From Nitrospirota bacterium (GTDB taxonomy: Bacteria; Nitrospirota; Nitrospiria; Nitrospirales; UBA8639): DNA of 44,805 bases. This document shows, one piece after another, positions 33,857 to 43,440 of this stretch; the first letter of the stretch is position 1, and each line of letters starts with the position of its first letter. Below the pieces are notes generated by a model. It saw nothing but the letters and a program-made list of their open reading frames with translations. It was not told the DNA's origin and ran no database searches. Where the stretch lies: assembly GCA_029864405.1 (NCBI GenBank), contig JAOTTP010000018.1, positions 1 through 44,805 of the forward strand, in the 5' to 3' direction. Made by a program: the position numbers and the translations under genes.

Positions 33857-34126
33857 CAACAGTAGGTGCCCAAACGATCAAGGAGGACAATCGCTAACAT
33901 AGAAAGGCGAGAAAGGTCATTCAACTCCCAGTCAAAAGGGGATACTCCCCCAAGCAAGGCCGGACTTCGGTCGAAGTTTTGGTGCTAGCCATAAGTTTTT
34001 CAGACCTCCCTCACTAATTACCATTATTCAAACTCAGAATCTTCCCATCACTTCTCTGAACCCAAACCTCAGAAATATTTTTTTTACCACTACTGGGGTA
34101 TAATCGAGGCCCCCATAATTTACTAC
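33857..34126. other. Intergenic stretch upstream of haem peroxidase
   Basis: No gene seen. An AAGGAGG at about 33881 is not followed by a usable start codon. A perfect -10-like TATAAT (34099-34104) could promote the peroxidase gene, though the -35 position (around 34076) is a poor match. Confidence 0.4.
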
Positions 34127-34147
34127 TCTACCTCACAAAGAGGTAGA
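34127..34147 (+). promoter_or_regulatory. 5' leader hairpin of haem peroxidase gene
   Basis: A perfect 8-bp stem TCTACCTC (34127-34134) / GAGGTAGA (34140-34147) with an ACAAA loop lies between the candidate -10 and the Shine-Dalgarno GGGAGGA (34174-34180). It could stabilise the leader or bind a regulator as DNA or RNA. Confidence 0.45.
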
Positions 34148-34187
34148 ACCATTTTCATAACATGAATTATTTTGGGAGGACCAGAAC

Positions 34188-35861
34188 GTGAAACGCAAAA
34201 AACTGATCAAATTCCAGAACCGGAACACAGTTCCTCCATGGACGCAATCCGTTTTTGCAGTCAGCTTGATTATAGCCCTCATAGCAATCCTGATTCCCGA
34301 GACCTTCGCATCCGAGACCCGAACCATTGATGGCAGGAACAATAATGTGCAAAACCCTGACTGGGGAAGCAAGGATAGCCAATTGATTCGAAAGGCCAGG
34401 CCGGATTACGAAAATGGTAGCTGGACACCTTCGGGCTACAACCGGCCAAATGTCCGTGACATCTCCAATACAGTGGCCGCCCAGGAGAATCCGATCTTCA
34501 ACAAAAAATCGGCCTCAGACTTTATCTGGCAGTGGGGCCAATTCATCGATCACGATATCACCCTCAGCGATGAGGGCCGCCCCCTCGAACCCTTCCATAT
34601 TCAAATTCCGACAGGGGATCCTGACTTCGATCCACAATCCACCGGAACGCAGCAAATATTTCTGAACCGGTCTGTCTATGATCCGGCCACCGGGACGGAT
34701 CCCAATAATCCCCGGCAGCAAATCAACCAGCTCACCGCCTTTATCGATGCCTCCATGGTCTATGGCTCAGACCCCATTCGCGCTACAGCCCTCCGAGCTA
34801 ATGACGGAACAGGCCGGCTGAAAACCAGCCGAGGCAATTTGTTGCCCTTCAATACCAGCGGCCTGCCCAACTTTGGCGGGTCCGATCCCAAGTTGTTTGT
34901 CGCCGGAGATATTCGGGCTAACGAGCAGCTTGGACTCACTGCCATGCATACCCTGTTCGTGCGGGAACATAATCGCGTAGCCGATCGTATGCATGAGGAT
35001 TCCCCCCGGTTAAACGACGATGCCATTTATGAAGCCGCGAGGGCCTGGGTCGGCGCACTAATCCAGGTCATCACCTATAAGGAATTTCTTCCCATGCTCC
35101 TCGGACCCCATGCCCTGAAGCCATACAATGGGTACAAGCGCGAAGTGAATCCAGGAATTGCCACCGAGTTCAGCACAGCTGCCTATCGAGTAGGCCATAC
35201 CCTGCTCTCACCCGTCTTACACCGTCTGGAGAAGAATGGAAAGCCGATCCCAGAAGGGAATTTGCCGTTGCGAGAGGCGTTTTTGGTCCCATCGCGTCTC
35301 ATCAATGAAGGGGGTATCGAACCGTTACTTCGAGGACTCGCAAGCAATCGCGCACAGGAGGTCGACAACTATGTCATCGACGACGTTAGGAATTTCCTCT
35401 TCGGTCTCCCTGGAGAGGGAGGGTTCGACCTGATTTCACTCAATCTGCAACGGGGACGGGATCATGGGCTGCCAAGTTACAATGATGTCCGGCTGGCCTA
35501 CGGCCTTTCACCGGCCGTGTCCTTTGCCGACATTACCAAGACTCGTGAAGTGCAACAACGGCTAGAATCCGCATATGGAAGTGTCGAACTCGTGGATGTG
35601 TGGATGGGCGCGGTGTCTGAAGATCATTTCCGCGGCGCGATGGTGGGAGAACTCATCTATACCATTCTAGCGGATCAGTTTAAACGATTGCGGGACGGAG
35701 ACCGGTTCTTTTATCTTAATGCATTTCCTAATTATCAAATACGAATACTGGAAGCCACCACACTTGCGGACATCATCCGGCGCAACACCACCATCGGCCG
35801 GGAGATACAAGATAACGTGTTTCTCGTCCCCCAAAAGGACAATCATCAGGGAAGACGCTAA
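34188..35861 (+). CDS. Animal-type haem peroxidase (peroxidase-cyclooxygenase superfamily), exported
   Basis: A 557-residue exported peroxidase starting at GTG, with GGGAGGA 7 bases upstream. An N-terminal helix (about residues 20-41) is followed by the hallmark motifs of this superfamily: distal His122 in FIDHDITLSDEG, LFVREHNRVADRMH, proximal His337 in YRVGHTLLSPVL, and LQRGRDHGLPSYNDVR. Size and motif order match bacterial peroxidases related to peroxicins and peroxidasins. They oxidise halides or organic substrates with hydrogen peroxide, often as an external antimicrobial or oxidative-chemistry enzyme. Whether the haem is covalently bound is not clear. It lies 1.7 kb downstream of the di-haem operon and kinase and may share the same physiology. 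Confidence 0.92.
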   Translation: MKRKKLIKFQNRNTVPPWTQSVFAVSLIIALIAILIPETFASETRTIDGRNNNVQNPDWGSKDSQLIRKARPDYENGSWTPSGYNRPNVRDISNTVAAQENPIFNKKSASDFIWQWGQFIDHDITLSDEGRPLEPFHIQIPTGDPDFDPQSTGTQQIFLNRSVYDPATGTDPNNPRQQINQLTAFIDASMVYGSDPIRATALRANDGTGRLKTSRGNLLPFNTSGLPNFGGSDPKLFVAGDIRANEQLGLTAMHTLFVREHNRVADRMHEDSPRLNDDAIYEAARAWVGALIQVITYKEFLPMLLGPHALKPYNGYKREVNPGIATEFSTAAYRVGHTLLSPVLHRLEKNGKPIPEGNLPLREAFLVPSRLINEGGIEPLLRGLASNRAQEVDNYVIDDVRNFLFGLPGEGGFDLISLNLQRGRDHGLPSYNDVRLAYGLSPAVSFADITKTREVQQRLESAYGSVELVDVWMGAVSEDHFRGAMVGELIYTILADQFKRLRDGDRFFYLNAFPNYQIRILEATTLADIIRRNTTIGREIQDNVFLVPQKDNHQGRR

Positions 35862-36177
35862 GGCCTTTCCTCAAGACCACGATCGAAGTTTTCAGACAAC
35901 CCAGGCAGGAAACTCAAATGTTGGGCATTCGGGTTTCCTGCCATTCCTTTTGCGTGCTTCAGATTGCCTTTTGTCATCACCCACCTTTTCGGTGCCCGCG
36001 CAGATTAGTGTTTATGAGATCAGCCCCCCAACTTAGGCAAAAAGGATGTATTTCTCAAATCCTCACACAATAGTTTATTGCAAAGTTATTTTCACTATCT
36101 TCTATTTTTACCATGGAAATTTTTCATCTGATTCTTTCAGCCCAAACAAGCCGCCACCGACCAAGCCGGCAAGGCCA
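35862..36177. other. Intergenic stretch between convergent genes, nothing recognised
   Basis: No gene, no strong terminator hairpin and no repeat seen. The part from 36040 to 36150 is A/T-rich. Confidence 0.35.
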
Positions 36178-37527
36178 CTACTTCTCATCCACGATATTGG
36201 TAGACGGGACATCGATGGTGAGTTTGGCGGGGAAGAAGGTGTGGGTGTCTGAGCGGTGTCGAACTTCCTGAAGGAGCGTTTCGATACTGGGCTCTACCAA
36301 TCCTTCAAAAGATTTCGTTCCATTCGTTTCCACAATAACGGGTTTGGAAAAATCCACCAGGTCTTGATTCAGAAACACCGTAAAGCGGCGAATACGATTC
36401 GTACTCACCACGATCTTGTTGGGGGTCGTGATCTGGGCGTGCAATTTGGCATAGATGCCACCGGTAATAAATTCATCGCGGCTGTCAATCAGGTTTTCGG
36501 TAAAGGCGGCAATCTGGTCGGTCATATCGATACGCACCCAAGAGAAGGGAGAGAGATGGGTGGCATCCCGAACCAGCGAGATGCTCCGTGGCACTGGCTC
36601 TCGTTGTTGCCCATTGAACCAGGCCATGAGATCCGGCAAGGCTTGCTTGGGAAAGAAATGCCCTCCTGCATGGGCATGCGTCCAGGTATGTTCCTGGTAA
36701 TGATAGGGAATGCCGCGACGCTCCATCTCTTTAACTAAGTCGCGACTCAACTGCACGGGCATGACCTGATCTTCCACGCCGTGAATGACATAGACAGGCG
36801 TATGGACCAAATTTTCCAGAAACGGATAAAGCACCTCATCAATGCCGCTGGCCATCGGCGCGATACCCGCAAAGCGATCCGCATGATGCATCCCGATGAT
36901 CCAGGCTCCGATACCGCCATTGGACATACCTGTGAGAAAGATCCGATTAGGATCGATGTGGTATTGCTCTTGAACCTCATGTAAGACGTCCAAAACCAGT
37001 TCCTCGCCGTATCTGGTCCACCATGACCCCATGGTCACCGAAGGACAAGCGAGGATATATTTCTCGCCCAACCGAGGCATCCAGCGATCAAGATAGGCTT
37101 CCCCGGTAAACCCTGCCCCATGTAAACAGAGGATTAAGGGGTAAGACTGTTCGGGCGTATAGGAGGTAGGAACATACAAGGCATATTCTGCATCCTGATC
37201 TCTCACTCGAACGGAGCGGCGTGGTTGCGCACCAACCGGTTGAGCTTCATACCGAGGCGGCTGCTGAAGGATGGTTGAAATGGTTTCAACCGTGACGTCG
37301 GGCATACGTTGAATATCAGCCAACACCCCTTGGGCTCTTTCCGGAGAAGAAGTCTCCACATATTTTTTCACCAATGAAGACAGACTCCGCTCCGAAGACT
37401 GTAAGGCTTCGTCCTTTCCCGTTTCCGGAAGGGGATCGGCCCAACTGGACAGGGCCACCATGCTCAACACCAGACATGAAAGCAGGCCAACGAACCTTTT
37501 TGTACGGTGTATCATGAACATCCCCAT
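36178..37527 (-). CDS. Exported alpha/beta-hydrolase (esterase / PHB-depolymerase-like)
   Basis: A 449-residue protein with a signal peptide (about residues 10-30). The alpha/beta-hydrolase core has an oxyanion-hole segment LCLHGAGFTGE (near residue 130), nucleophile Ser202 in GMSNGG, an Asp in HGVEDQVMP, and a His in HAHAGGHFF. The fold and spacing resemble the LpqC/PHB-depolymerase esterase family, which includes feruloyl-esterase-like enzymes. About 120 residues after the core form an extra C-terminal domain of unknown use. The start is uncertain: 37527, or the fifth residue ATG at 37515. The product should be secreted or periplasmic; its substrate cannot be read from sequence. Confidence 0.82.
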   Translation of the reverse strand: MGMFMIHRTKRFVGLLSCLVLSMVALSSWADPLPETGKDEALQSSERSLSSLVKKYVETSSPERAQGVLADIQRMPDVTVETISTILQQPPRYEAQPVGAQPRRSVRVRDQDAEYALYVPTSYTPEQSYPLILCLHGAGFTGEAYLDRWMPRLGEKYILACPSVTMGSWWTRYGEELVLDVLHEVQEQYHIDPNRIFLTGMSNGGIGAWIIGMHHADRFAGIAPMASGIDEVLYPFLENLVHTPVYVIHGVEDQVMPVQLSRDLVKEMERRGIPYHYQEHTWTHAHAGGHFFPKQALPDLMAWFNGQQREPVPRSISLVRDATHLSPFSWVRIDMTDQIAAFTENLIDSRDEFITGGIYAKLHAQITTPNKIVVSTNRIRRFTVFLNQDLVDFSKPVIVETNGTKSFEGLVEPSIETLLQEVRHRSDTHTFFPAKLTIDVPSTNIVDEK

Positions 37528-37671
37528 TACGATGATAGAATTGAGAGACCTTCAGGCCGTTGAGGAAACTGTTTTAATCCTCTCATATTCCACTGATCAT
37601 TCCTATAGTCTGATAACAACAGTCGACTAGGAAGGATTTCCGGAAAGCTGAGAAGGAGGAGGAAAAGGAGA

Positions 37672-38004
37672 TTATGCGGGGTTTTCGTAGAAAATATACG
37701 ATGTGGAGTAATCGCTGAATTCGAAATAGACTTTTTTCTCGCCGGGATCTTGTAGACTGTTCAAATTGGCATCCAGAACCCCATATCCAAACCGGTACGC
37801 GCGGGGAAGATCGTCCTGAGTTCCCATGGCAGTCGTCAGTTTATCGATTTTTATAAATCGCTTGACCAACTTCTCTCCGGCATAAACTTCTAACACCCCG
37901 TCGGTGCCGGTCCAATTCTGGACAGCACGCCCGATTTTATTTTGGGTTTCTTGTGTGCAGGCCACAAGCAATGGCAAAGCTAAGACCCAAAGATAGTATT
38001 TCAT
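37672..38004 (-). CDS. Small lipoprotein
   Basis: A 110-residue lipoprotein: a signal peptide with lipobox LVAC and lipidated Cys16, then a compact domain (VLEVYAGEKLVKRFI, then a FGYGVLDANLNSLQD stretch). GAGGGAG precedes the ATG at suitable spacing. No family is recognised. It should sit on the periplasmic face of the inner or outer membrane. It lies 95 bases after the EcsC-family gene, possibly in the same transcript. Confidence 0.75.
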   Translation of the reverse strand: MKYYLWVLALPLLVACTQETQNKIGRAVQNWTGTDGVLEVYAGEKLVKRFIKIDKLTTAMGTQDDLPRAYRFGYGVLDANLNSLQDPGEKKVYFEFSDYSTSYIFYENPA

Positions 38005-38099
38005 GTTTTCTCCCTCAGTTTCAGTTGAAAGGGTTCTTATTGGACAAGGAGGCTAGCAGGTCCTGCCCGTCTCATTTCCTTTGTAAATCCAGGAGCTTG

Positions 38100-38894
38100 T
38101 TAATTTCTGGTGGCGAATTGACGATAGGCCTCCCGCACCGGCTCTTTGCCATGGGTGCGTTCCAACCTGCGCACAATGAAATGGCCGCGCGCCATATTTT
38201 GAAAGTGATCCATAAACAGCAAATTGATGGTGGCTCCCCCTGCTGCACCCAACAACGGGATCGCCTGGGCGGCGGCTTTTTCTGATACTTGAATACTGTA
38301 CCGTGAGGCAATTTTAGAGAGAAATCGTACCAATGCCGGGGCTCCTGACCCGGCCAAGCCATGTTCGAGCAGATACTTGCCGGCTTCGGTCATCGCGCCC
38401 GCCAGCGCGGCCCTCACCGCAAAATACCCCGTTTCTGCTCCGTCATCCTCCTGACTGGTCCCACCCATGGCAAACACCTCCAAACACGCAAGTTTGGTCT
38501 GAACGTCCGTAATGGCTTCCCCTTCACTCCGGGCAATATCGGCAATCGAGCGCAACATTAGGGTGGTGGAGATTGGCAATTCCACGGTCAACGCCATGAG
38601 CCCTATCGCGCCCCCAACCGCACCACTGACGATTGTCAGTACCCGATGGGCCCCATTGGCCGGTGCACCACGATACCGCTCATTCAAACTGGACACGGCC
38701 AGATCTAACGCTTTAGTCAAAGCTTGTTGCGTGGTAGACAGGAGTTTGTCGGACAAGCCATCGGGCAGCATGGTGATAGCCTTTTCGACCGGCCCTCCGA
38801 TGAGATTCGTGACTTTGGCGGCAAAGCTGGGATGTTCTAAGAGATCCACCGCCAGTTCTAAATCTTGCTGATCGGTATTATTGAGAATGGTCAT
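38100..38894 (-). CDS. EcsC-family protein
   Basis: A 264-residue protein matching the EcsC family in its core: a helical N-terminal part, a Gly/Ala-rich hydrophobic stretch (TIVSGAVGGAIGLMALTVELP), a LRSIADIARSEGE segment typical of the family, and a second hydrophobic region with AAGGATINLLFMDHF. EcsC proteins are membrane-associated with unknown biochemistry. GAGGAG lies 8 bases before the ATG. It follows ribD by about 100 bases on the same strand and may be co-transcribed. Confidence 0.82.
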   Translation of the reverse strand: MTILNNTDQQDLELAVDLLEHPSFAAKVTNLIGGPVEKAITMLPDGLSDKLLSTTQQALTKALDLAVSSLNERYRGAPANGAHRVLTIVSGAVGGAIGLMALTVELPISTTLMLRSIADIARSEGEAITDVQTKLACLEVFAMGGTSQEDDGAETGYFAVRAALAGAMTEAGKYLLEHGLAGSGAPALVRFLSKIASRYSIQVSEKAAAQAIPLLGAAGGATINLLFMDHFQNMARGHFIVRRLERTHGKEPVREAYRQFATRN

Positions 38895-38993
38895 AAGGTG
38901 GTCTCCTCGGTTTCCGAACGCTCAACACATGTTGGGGTATTGTATCGTGTTGCGGACATCAGAAACAGCCGGCTCCCTTTGCTGTCCGGGAGG

Positions 38994-40136
38994 CTAGGCC
39001 TGACCTTTCCGTCCGGCCTCAATCGTCCCCGTGACAAGCCAATCCTTGCCGAGCTTTTTAAGTTGGCAATCAGCAAGTGGCCAGGCCCGATCAAGCTTTT
39101 TCGGCGACTGCCCGCCGATGAGACCTTTGGCGTCCTGCCCTCCAAGCAGTGTCGGTGCGAGGTACAGTCTGACCCGGTTCACCAATCCTTGTTGGAGCGC
39201 AGATGCATTGACCGTACTGCCTCCCTCAATGAGCACCGAGGTCAGACCTTCTTTCCCTAATCGGGAAAGACAGGCTTTTAACGAGACCATTCCGGCTTGC
39301 ACGGGCAACACCCACACTTGAATGCCCCGTTCTCTGAGGAGTTGGATTTTTTTTGGTGGCGCCTGTGTGGTCGTGCACAGAATGGTGGGTTGTTCACCGA
39401 CCCATTGCAAGATCTTGGCATTGGGTGGAATGCGCAATTGGCTATCGAGGACAACTCTTACCGGTTGCCGTCCCACGCGTGTGCGTGTCGTCGTTTTCCC
39501 TCTGGCAGACAATTCGGGATCGTCAGCCATGACGGTTCCGACTCCCACCAGAATGGCATCCACCTGACTTCGCAGACGATGGACATCCTGCCGCGCGCGT
39601 TCACCCGTGATCCACCGGGACTCACCACTGGCCGTGGCGATTTTTCCATCCAACGTCATCGCCCCTTTGATGATCACCAATGGGCGTCCTGTGGTGATCC
39701 AATACCCATACACCTCATTCAGGTGACGGGCATCCTGTTCTAAGACACCAACGAAAACTGGAAGGTTCGCCTTCTTGAGTTGTTGAAGGCCGCGTCCATT
39801 GACCTGTGGATTGGGATCGACCATTGCCACACACACTCGCGCTAACCCTGACTGGATGAGGAGTGGGACACAGGGAGGCGTTCGCTTGTTGGTATGGCAG
39901 CAGGGCTCTAACGTCACATAGAGGACACCTCCTCGTGCGCGAGGGCCCGCATGATGGAGCGCTAAAATTTCGGCATGAGGTTCACCGGGCTGACGGTGAA
40001 AGGCTTCTCCGACGATCTGCCCATCCTTGACAATGACGGCGCCCACCATGGGATTGGGGCTCGTGCGCCCTTTCCCTTTGGCTGCGAGGGAAAGGGCTCG
40101 CTTCATGAAGGTCGCATCTGAGGGAACAGATGTCAC
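38994..40136 (-). CDS. ribD: Bifunctional riboflavin biosynthesis deaminase/reductase RibD
   Basis: A 380-residue two-domain enzyme of riboflavin biosynthesis in the cytoplasm. The N-terminal deaminase has the zinc motifs HAEILAL and PCCHTNKRTPPC. The C-terminal reductase (from about residue 150) contains KGAMTLDGKIAT, GVGTVMADDPELSAR and VLIEGGSTVNAS, as in RibD. The pair performs deamination of the pyrimidine intermediate and NADPH-dependent reduction of the ribose side chain. Its GTG start overlaps the ppdK stop by four bases (GTGA), so the two are translationally coupled, an uncommon pairing for a riboflavin gene. No FMN riboswitch is visible, which fits an internal operon position. Confidence 0.95.
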   Translation of the reverse strand: MTSVPSDATFMKRALSLAAKGKGRTSPNPMVGAVIVKDGQIVGEAFHRQPGEPHAEILALHHAGPRARGGVLYVTLEPCCHTNKRTPPCVPLLIQSGLARVCVAMVDPNPQVNGRGLQQLKKANLPVFVGVLEQDARHLNEVYGYWITTGRPLVIIKGAMTLDGKIATASGESRWITGERARQDVHRLRSQVDAILVGVGTVMADDPELSARGKTTTRTRVGRQPVRVVLDSQLRIPPNAKILQWVGEQPTILCTTTQAPPKKIQLLRERGIQVWVLPVQAGMVSLKACLSRLGKEGLTSVLIEGGSTVNASALQQGLVNRVRLYLAPTLLGGQDAKGLIGGQSPKKLDRAWPLADCQLKKLGKDWLVTGTIEAGRKGQA

Positions 40137-43100
40137 CGCCTTTTGGAAGCCCCAGTCGGTTTCTTACGTGTACGAGATGGAGACGCTATTTTCTTGGCTG
40201 TGTGCTTCGTGCCTGTTGTCTTCGTGACTGGATTCTTCTTGGCTGCCTGCTTCGTGGCCGATTTCTTCTTGGCCACAACTTTTTTAGGCGTGACTTTTTT
40301 CACGGACGTTTTTTTTGATGACGCCTTTTTAGCTGTGTTAGAGGGACCGGATTTGGACGCCACGGTTCGGGGTTTGCTGGTGTTGCGAGGCGTGGCTCGA
40401 AGCTGACGTTGAGTCTCTTCTCCTTCAAGCACCGCCACGGCCGCTTGGGCCGCCGCGAGTCTTGCGATGGCCACACGGTATGGAGAACAGCTCACATAAT
40501 TCAGGCCTAATTCATGACAAAAGGCCACGGAACTCGGCTCACCCCCATGCTCTCCGCAGATTCCAAGCTTGATAGACGGACGAGTCTTCCGCCCTTCCTG
40601 AATTGCCCATTTCATGAGTGCGCCAACCCCTTCTTGATCCAACACGGCAAAAGGATCCGCATCCAAAATATTTTCGGCCTTTTTGTCGATCGTGGCCTTA
40701 CACATCCGGCACACCATTTTTTTCCAATCCACGTTAGTCCGTTGACAGACCGGGCACCGATCCTGGCGATCCATATAAAACCCGATATAGGGCCCTGCGT
40801 CATCACGAGAAAACCCAAACGTGGTTTGCGTCAGATCATTGGTGCCAAAGGAAAAGAATTCAGCATGTTCGGCGATTCGCCCTGCCGTGACCGCCGCGCG
40901 AGGTAGCTCGATCATCGTGCCGATCAAATACGTTAACTTCATGCCATATTGCGCCATGGTCTTTTGCGCCACTTCTTGAATCAGTTCTTTTTGGGCTTTC
41001 ATCTCCGACGTCATTCCCACCAACGGGATCATGATCTCCGGCACAATCTTCTTGCCCTCCCGCGCGACCTCACAGGCCGCTTCAAAAATCGCCTGAACCT
41101 GCATACGCGTAATTTCCGGCATCGTAATCCCGAGGCGACACCCACGAAGCCCCAGCATGGGATTATATTCATGCAACTCTTCGACTCGATCTAGGATCCG
41201 TTGTTTCTCCTGAATGACTTGTGGATCTCCGTTGGTCACCTCTAACTTTGCCAGTTCAACCAGAAGATGTTCGCGCTTGGGTAAAAACTCATGGAGGGGA
41301 GGATCGAGTAAGCGAATCGTGACCGGAAATCCCTTCATTTCCCGATAGAGTCCGATAAAATCCTGACGCTGAAGGGGCAGCAGCTGCTCCAAATACAATT
41401 CCCGTTCTTCCATGGAGGAGGCCAGGATCATTTGCTGCATGATGGGGACCCGGTCTTCAGCAAAAAACATGTGCTCCGTCCGGCAGAGCCCGATGCCCTC
41501 GGCCCCAAAACCCCGTGCGATGTGCGCTTGCTCGGGAATGTCCGCATTGGATCGAATTTTGAGCACTCTGAACGCATCGGCCCATTTTAAAATCGTGGAG
41601 AAATATTGATATTTTTCGGAATCTTTTTGATCCATTCTCCCTTGAATGACTTGAATCACTTCGGAATCCACCACCGGAATGTCTCCCGCATAGACCTGCC
41701 CGGTAAACCCGTTTAAGGAGAGAAAGTCTCCTTCGGACAGGATCATGGATCCAAACTGCACCTTTCCGTTCGATAAGACCTCCACGGCATCACAGCCGGC
41801 GATACAGACTTTTCCCATCTGACGGGCCACCACGGCAGCGTGCGAGGTCATCCCGCCCTTGGCCGTGAGAAATCCTTCGGCTGCATGCATCCCTTGAATA
41901 TCATCAGGGCTGGTTTCATGACGGACCAGAATCGCGCGTTCCCCCTTGGCTTTCATGGCCACCGCTCGATCGGGGGTGAGAGCAATATGGCCGGCCGCCG
42001 CTCCCGGACCCGCTGGAAGGCCTTTACCGACGGACTGAAATTTGGCCTCATCACTGCTTTCAAAAATTGGATACAAATATTGAGAGAGTTGCTCAGGAGC
42101 GACCCGCTTCACCGCTTCTCTCCGGTCGATGAGGCCCTGACGAACCATGTCCACGGCAATCCGAACCGCAGCAATCCCGGTCCGTTTTCCGACCCGGGTT
42201 TGCAACATATACAATTTGCCCTCTTGGATCGTGAATTCGAGATCAAGCATGTCCCGGTAATGTTTTTCCAGGGTACGCTGGGTCTTGATGAGATCCTTGT
42301 ACGCTCCCGGCAACGTGTCTTGTAACGCCACCACTGGCAAGGGGGTTCGAATCCCCGCCACGACATCCTCGCCCTGAGCATTCAATAAACACTCGCCAAA
42401 AAAGACCGGGACACCATTTGCGGGATTTCGTGTAAAGGCCACCCCCGTCCCGCTGGTGTCGCCCATGTTGCCAAACACCATCGACTGGACATTCACGGCT
42501 GTTCCCCATTCATCGGGAATATCGTAGAGCCGGCGATAGGTGACTGCCCGATCCCCAAACCAGGAATCAAACACCGCATCGACCGCCATCCGAAGTTGCT
42601 CAAATGGATCTTGGGGAAAGTCTCGGGCGGTCTCGGTTTTCACCAATTCCTGATACTGGATCACTAACTGCGCAAGGGCCTGTTCAGTCAAATCAGTATC
42701 GTGCTGGACCCCTTGCGCCTGTTTCATGGCTTCCATGGTATGCTCAAACCGGTCACGAGCAATCCCCATCACCACACTGCCAAACATCGTGATGAAACGC
42801 CGATACGCATCAACGGCAAACCGTTGATTGCCGGTCTTTTTAGCTAAACCCTGAACCGTCTGTTGGTTGAGGCCGAGGTTTAAGACCGTATCCATCATGC
42901 CGGGCATCGACGCTCGTGCCCCTGACCGCACGGACACCAGCAATGGATTCTCCGTATCGCCGAGTCTGGCCTTCATGACCTGTTCCACCTGTCGCAGCCC
43001 ATTGAGCGCTTGATCCCACATCCCGGGTGGAAAGCGTTTTTTGGAATGAAAATATTCGACACAGGCCTCGGTGGTAATCGTGAACCCTGAAGGAACGGAA

Positions 43101-43219
43101 ATTTTCAGATTGGTCATTTCGGCCAATCCCGACCCTTTCCCTCCCAAGAGTTCTTTCATGTTGCCGGATCCTTCGGCTTTGCCGCCGCCAAAGAAATAGA
43201 CATATTTTTTGTGCCGCAT
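40133..43219 (-). CDS. ppdK: Pyruvate, phosphate dikinase with lysine-rich C-terminal tail
   Basis: This 1028-residue enzyme interconverts pyruvate, ATP and phosphate with PEP, AMP and PPi, in the cytoplasm. Motifs include GGKGSGLAEM in the ATP-grasp part, phospho-histidine His460 in GGMTSHAAVVAR, and GICGEHGGEP with the active-site Cys near the end of the TIM barrel. The ATG at 43219 has AAAGGAGAG upstream; the frame stays open 97 codons further, but those residues do not match the family. The core ends near residue 935; a 93-residue tail then follows, made mainly of Lys, Ala, Thr, Ser and Arg in KKxxxKK repeats, resembling histone H1-like or nucleoid-protein tails. The stop overlaps ribD by four bases. 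Confidence 0.95.
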   Translation of the reverse strand: MRHKKYVYFFGGGKAEGSGNMKELLGGKGSGLAEMTNLKISVPSGFTITTEACVEYFHSKKRFPPGMWDQALNGLRQVEQVMKARLGDTENPLLVSVRSGARASMPGMMDTVLNLGLNQQTVQGLAKKTGNQRFAVDAYRRFITMFGSVVMGIARDRFEHTMEAMKQAQGVQHDTDLTEQALAQLVIQYQELVKTETARDFPQDPFEQLRMAVDAVFDSWFGDRAVTYRRLYDIPDEWGTAVNVQSMVFGNMGDTSGTGVAFTRNPANGVPVFFGECLLNAQGEDVVAGIRTPLPVVALQDTLPGAYKDLIKTQRTLEKHYRDMLDLEFTIQEGKLYMLQTRVGKRTGIAAVRIAVDMVRQGLIDRREAVKRVAPEQLSQYLYPIFESSDEAKFQSVGKGLPAGPGAAAGHIALTPDRAVAMKAKGERAILVRHETSPDDIQGMHAAEGFLTAKGGMTSHAAVVARQMGKVCIAGCDAVEVLSNGKVQFGSMILSEGDFLSLNGFTGQVYAGDIPVVDSEVIQVIQGRMDQKDSEKYQYFSTILKWADAFRVLKIRSNADIPEQAHIARGFGAEGIGLCRTEHMFFAEDRVPIMQQMILASSMEERELYLEQLLPLQRQDFIGLYREMKGFPVTIRLLDPPLHEFLPKREHLLVELAKLEVTNGDPQVIQEKQRILDRVEELHEYNPMLGLRGCRLGITMPEITRMQVQAIFEAACEVAREGKKIVPEIMIPLVGMTSEMKAQKELIQEVAQKTMAQYGMKLTYLIGTMIELPRAAVTAGRIAEHAEFFSFGTNDLTQTTFGFSRDDAGPYIGFYMDRQDRCPVCQRTNVDWKKMVCRMCKATIDKKAENILDADPFAVLDQEGVGALMKWAIQEGRKTRPSIKLGICGEHGGEPSSVAFCHELGLNYVSCSPYRVAIARLAAAQAAVAVLEGEETQRQLRATPRNTSKPRTVASKSGPSNTAKKASSKKTSVKKVTPKKVVAKKKSATKQAAKKNPVTKTTGTKHTAKKIASPSRTRKKPTGASKRR

Positions 43220-43440
43220 TTCTTCGCTCTCCTTTACCCGACCCACAGACCCCTCGAAAAAAAAGACGTCATCACAGGAGAAGGCTGAATGGCTGGCATT
43301 CTTCCCCTGGCCACTCTCCCCGTCATAGGGAGCCCTTCCCTGGTAACGCTCTCTTTTCTCAAAGATGCCTGAGATAGGCGTGGTGTATGAATATGAATGT
43401 GTGAGCTGGCTATCAGAAAAAAGGTGGGATACACAAGCAT
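43220..43440. other. Gap between membrane protein gene and ppdK
   Basis: No gene of its own. An open frame extending ppdK upstream crosses it but reads as non-coding. No clear promoter seen. Confidence 0.35.

Noticed and set aside
42335-42360. GGGGGTTCGAATCCCC, resembling a tRNA T-arm
   Set aside because: It lies within the conserved ppdK coding region and no acceptor or anticodon arm surrounds it; chance match.
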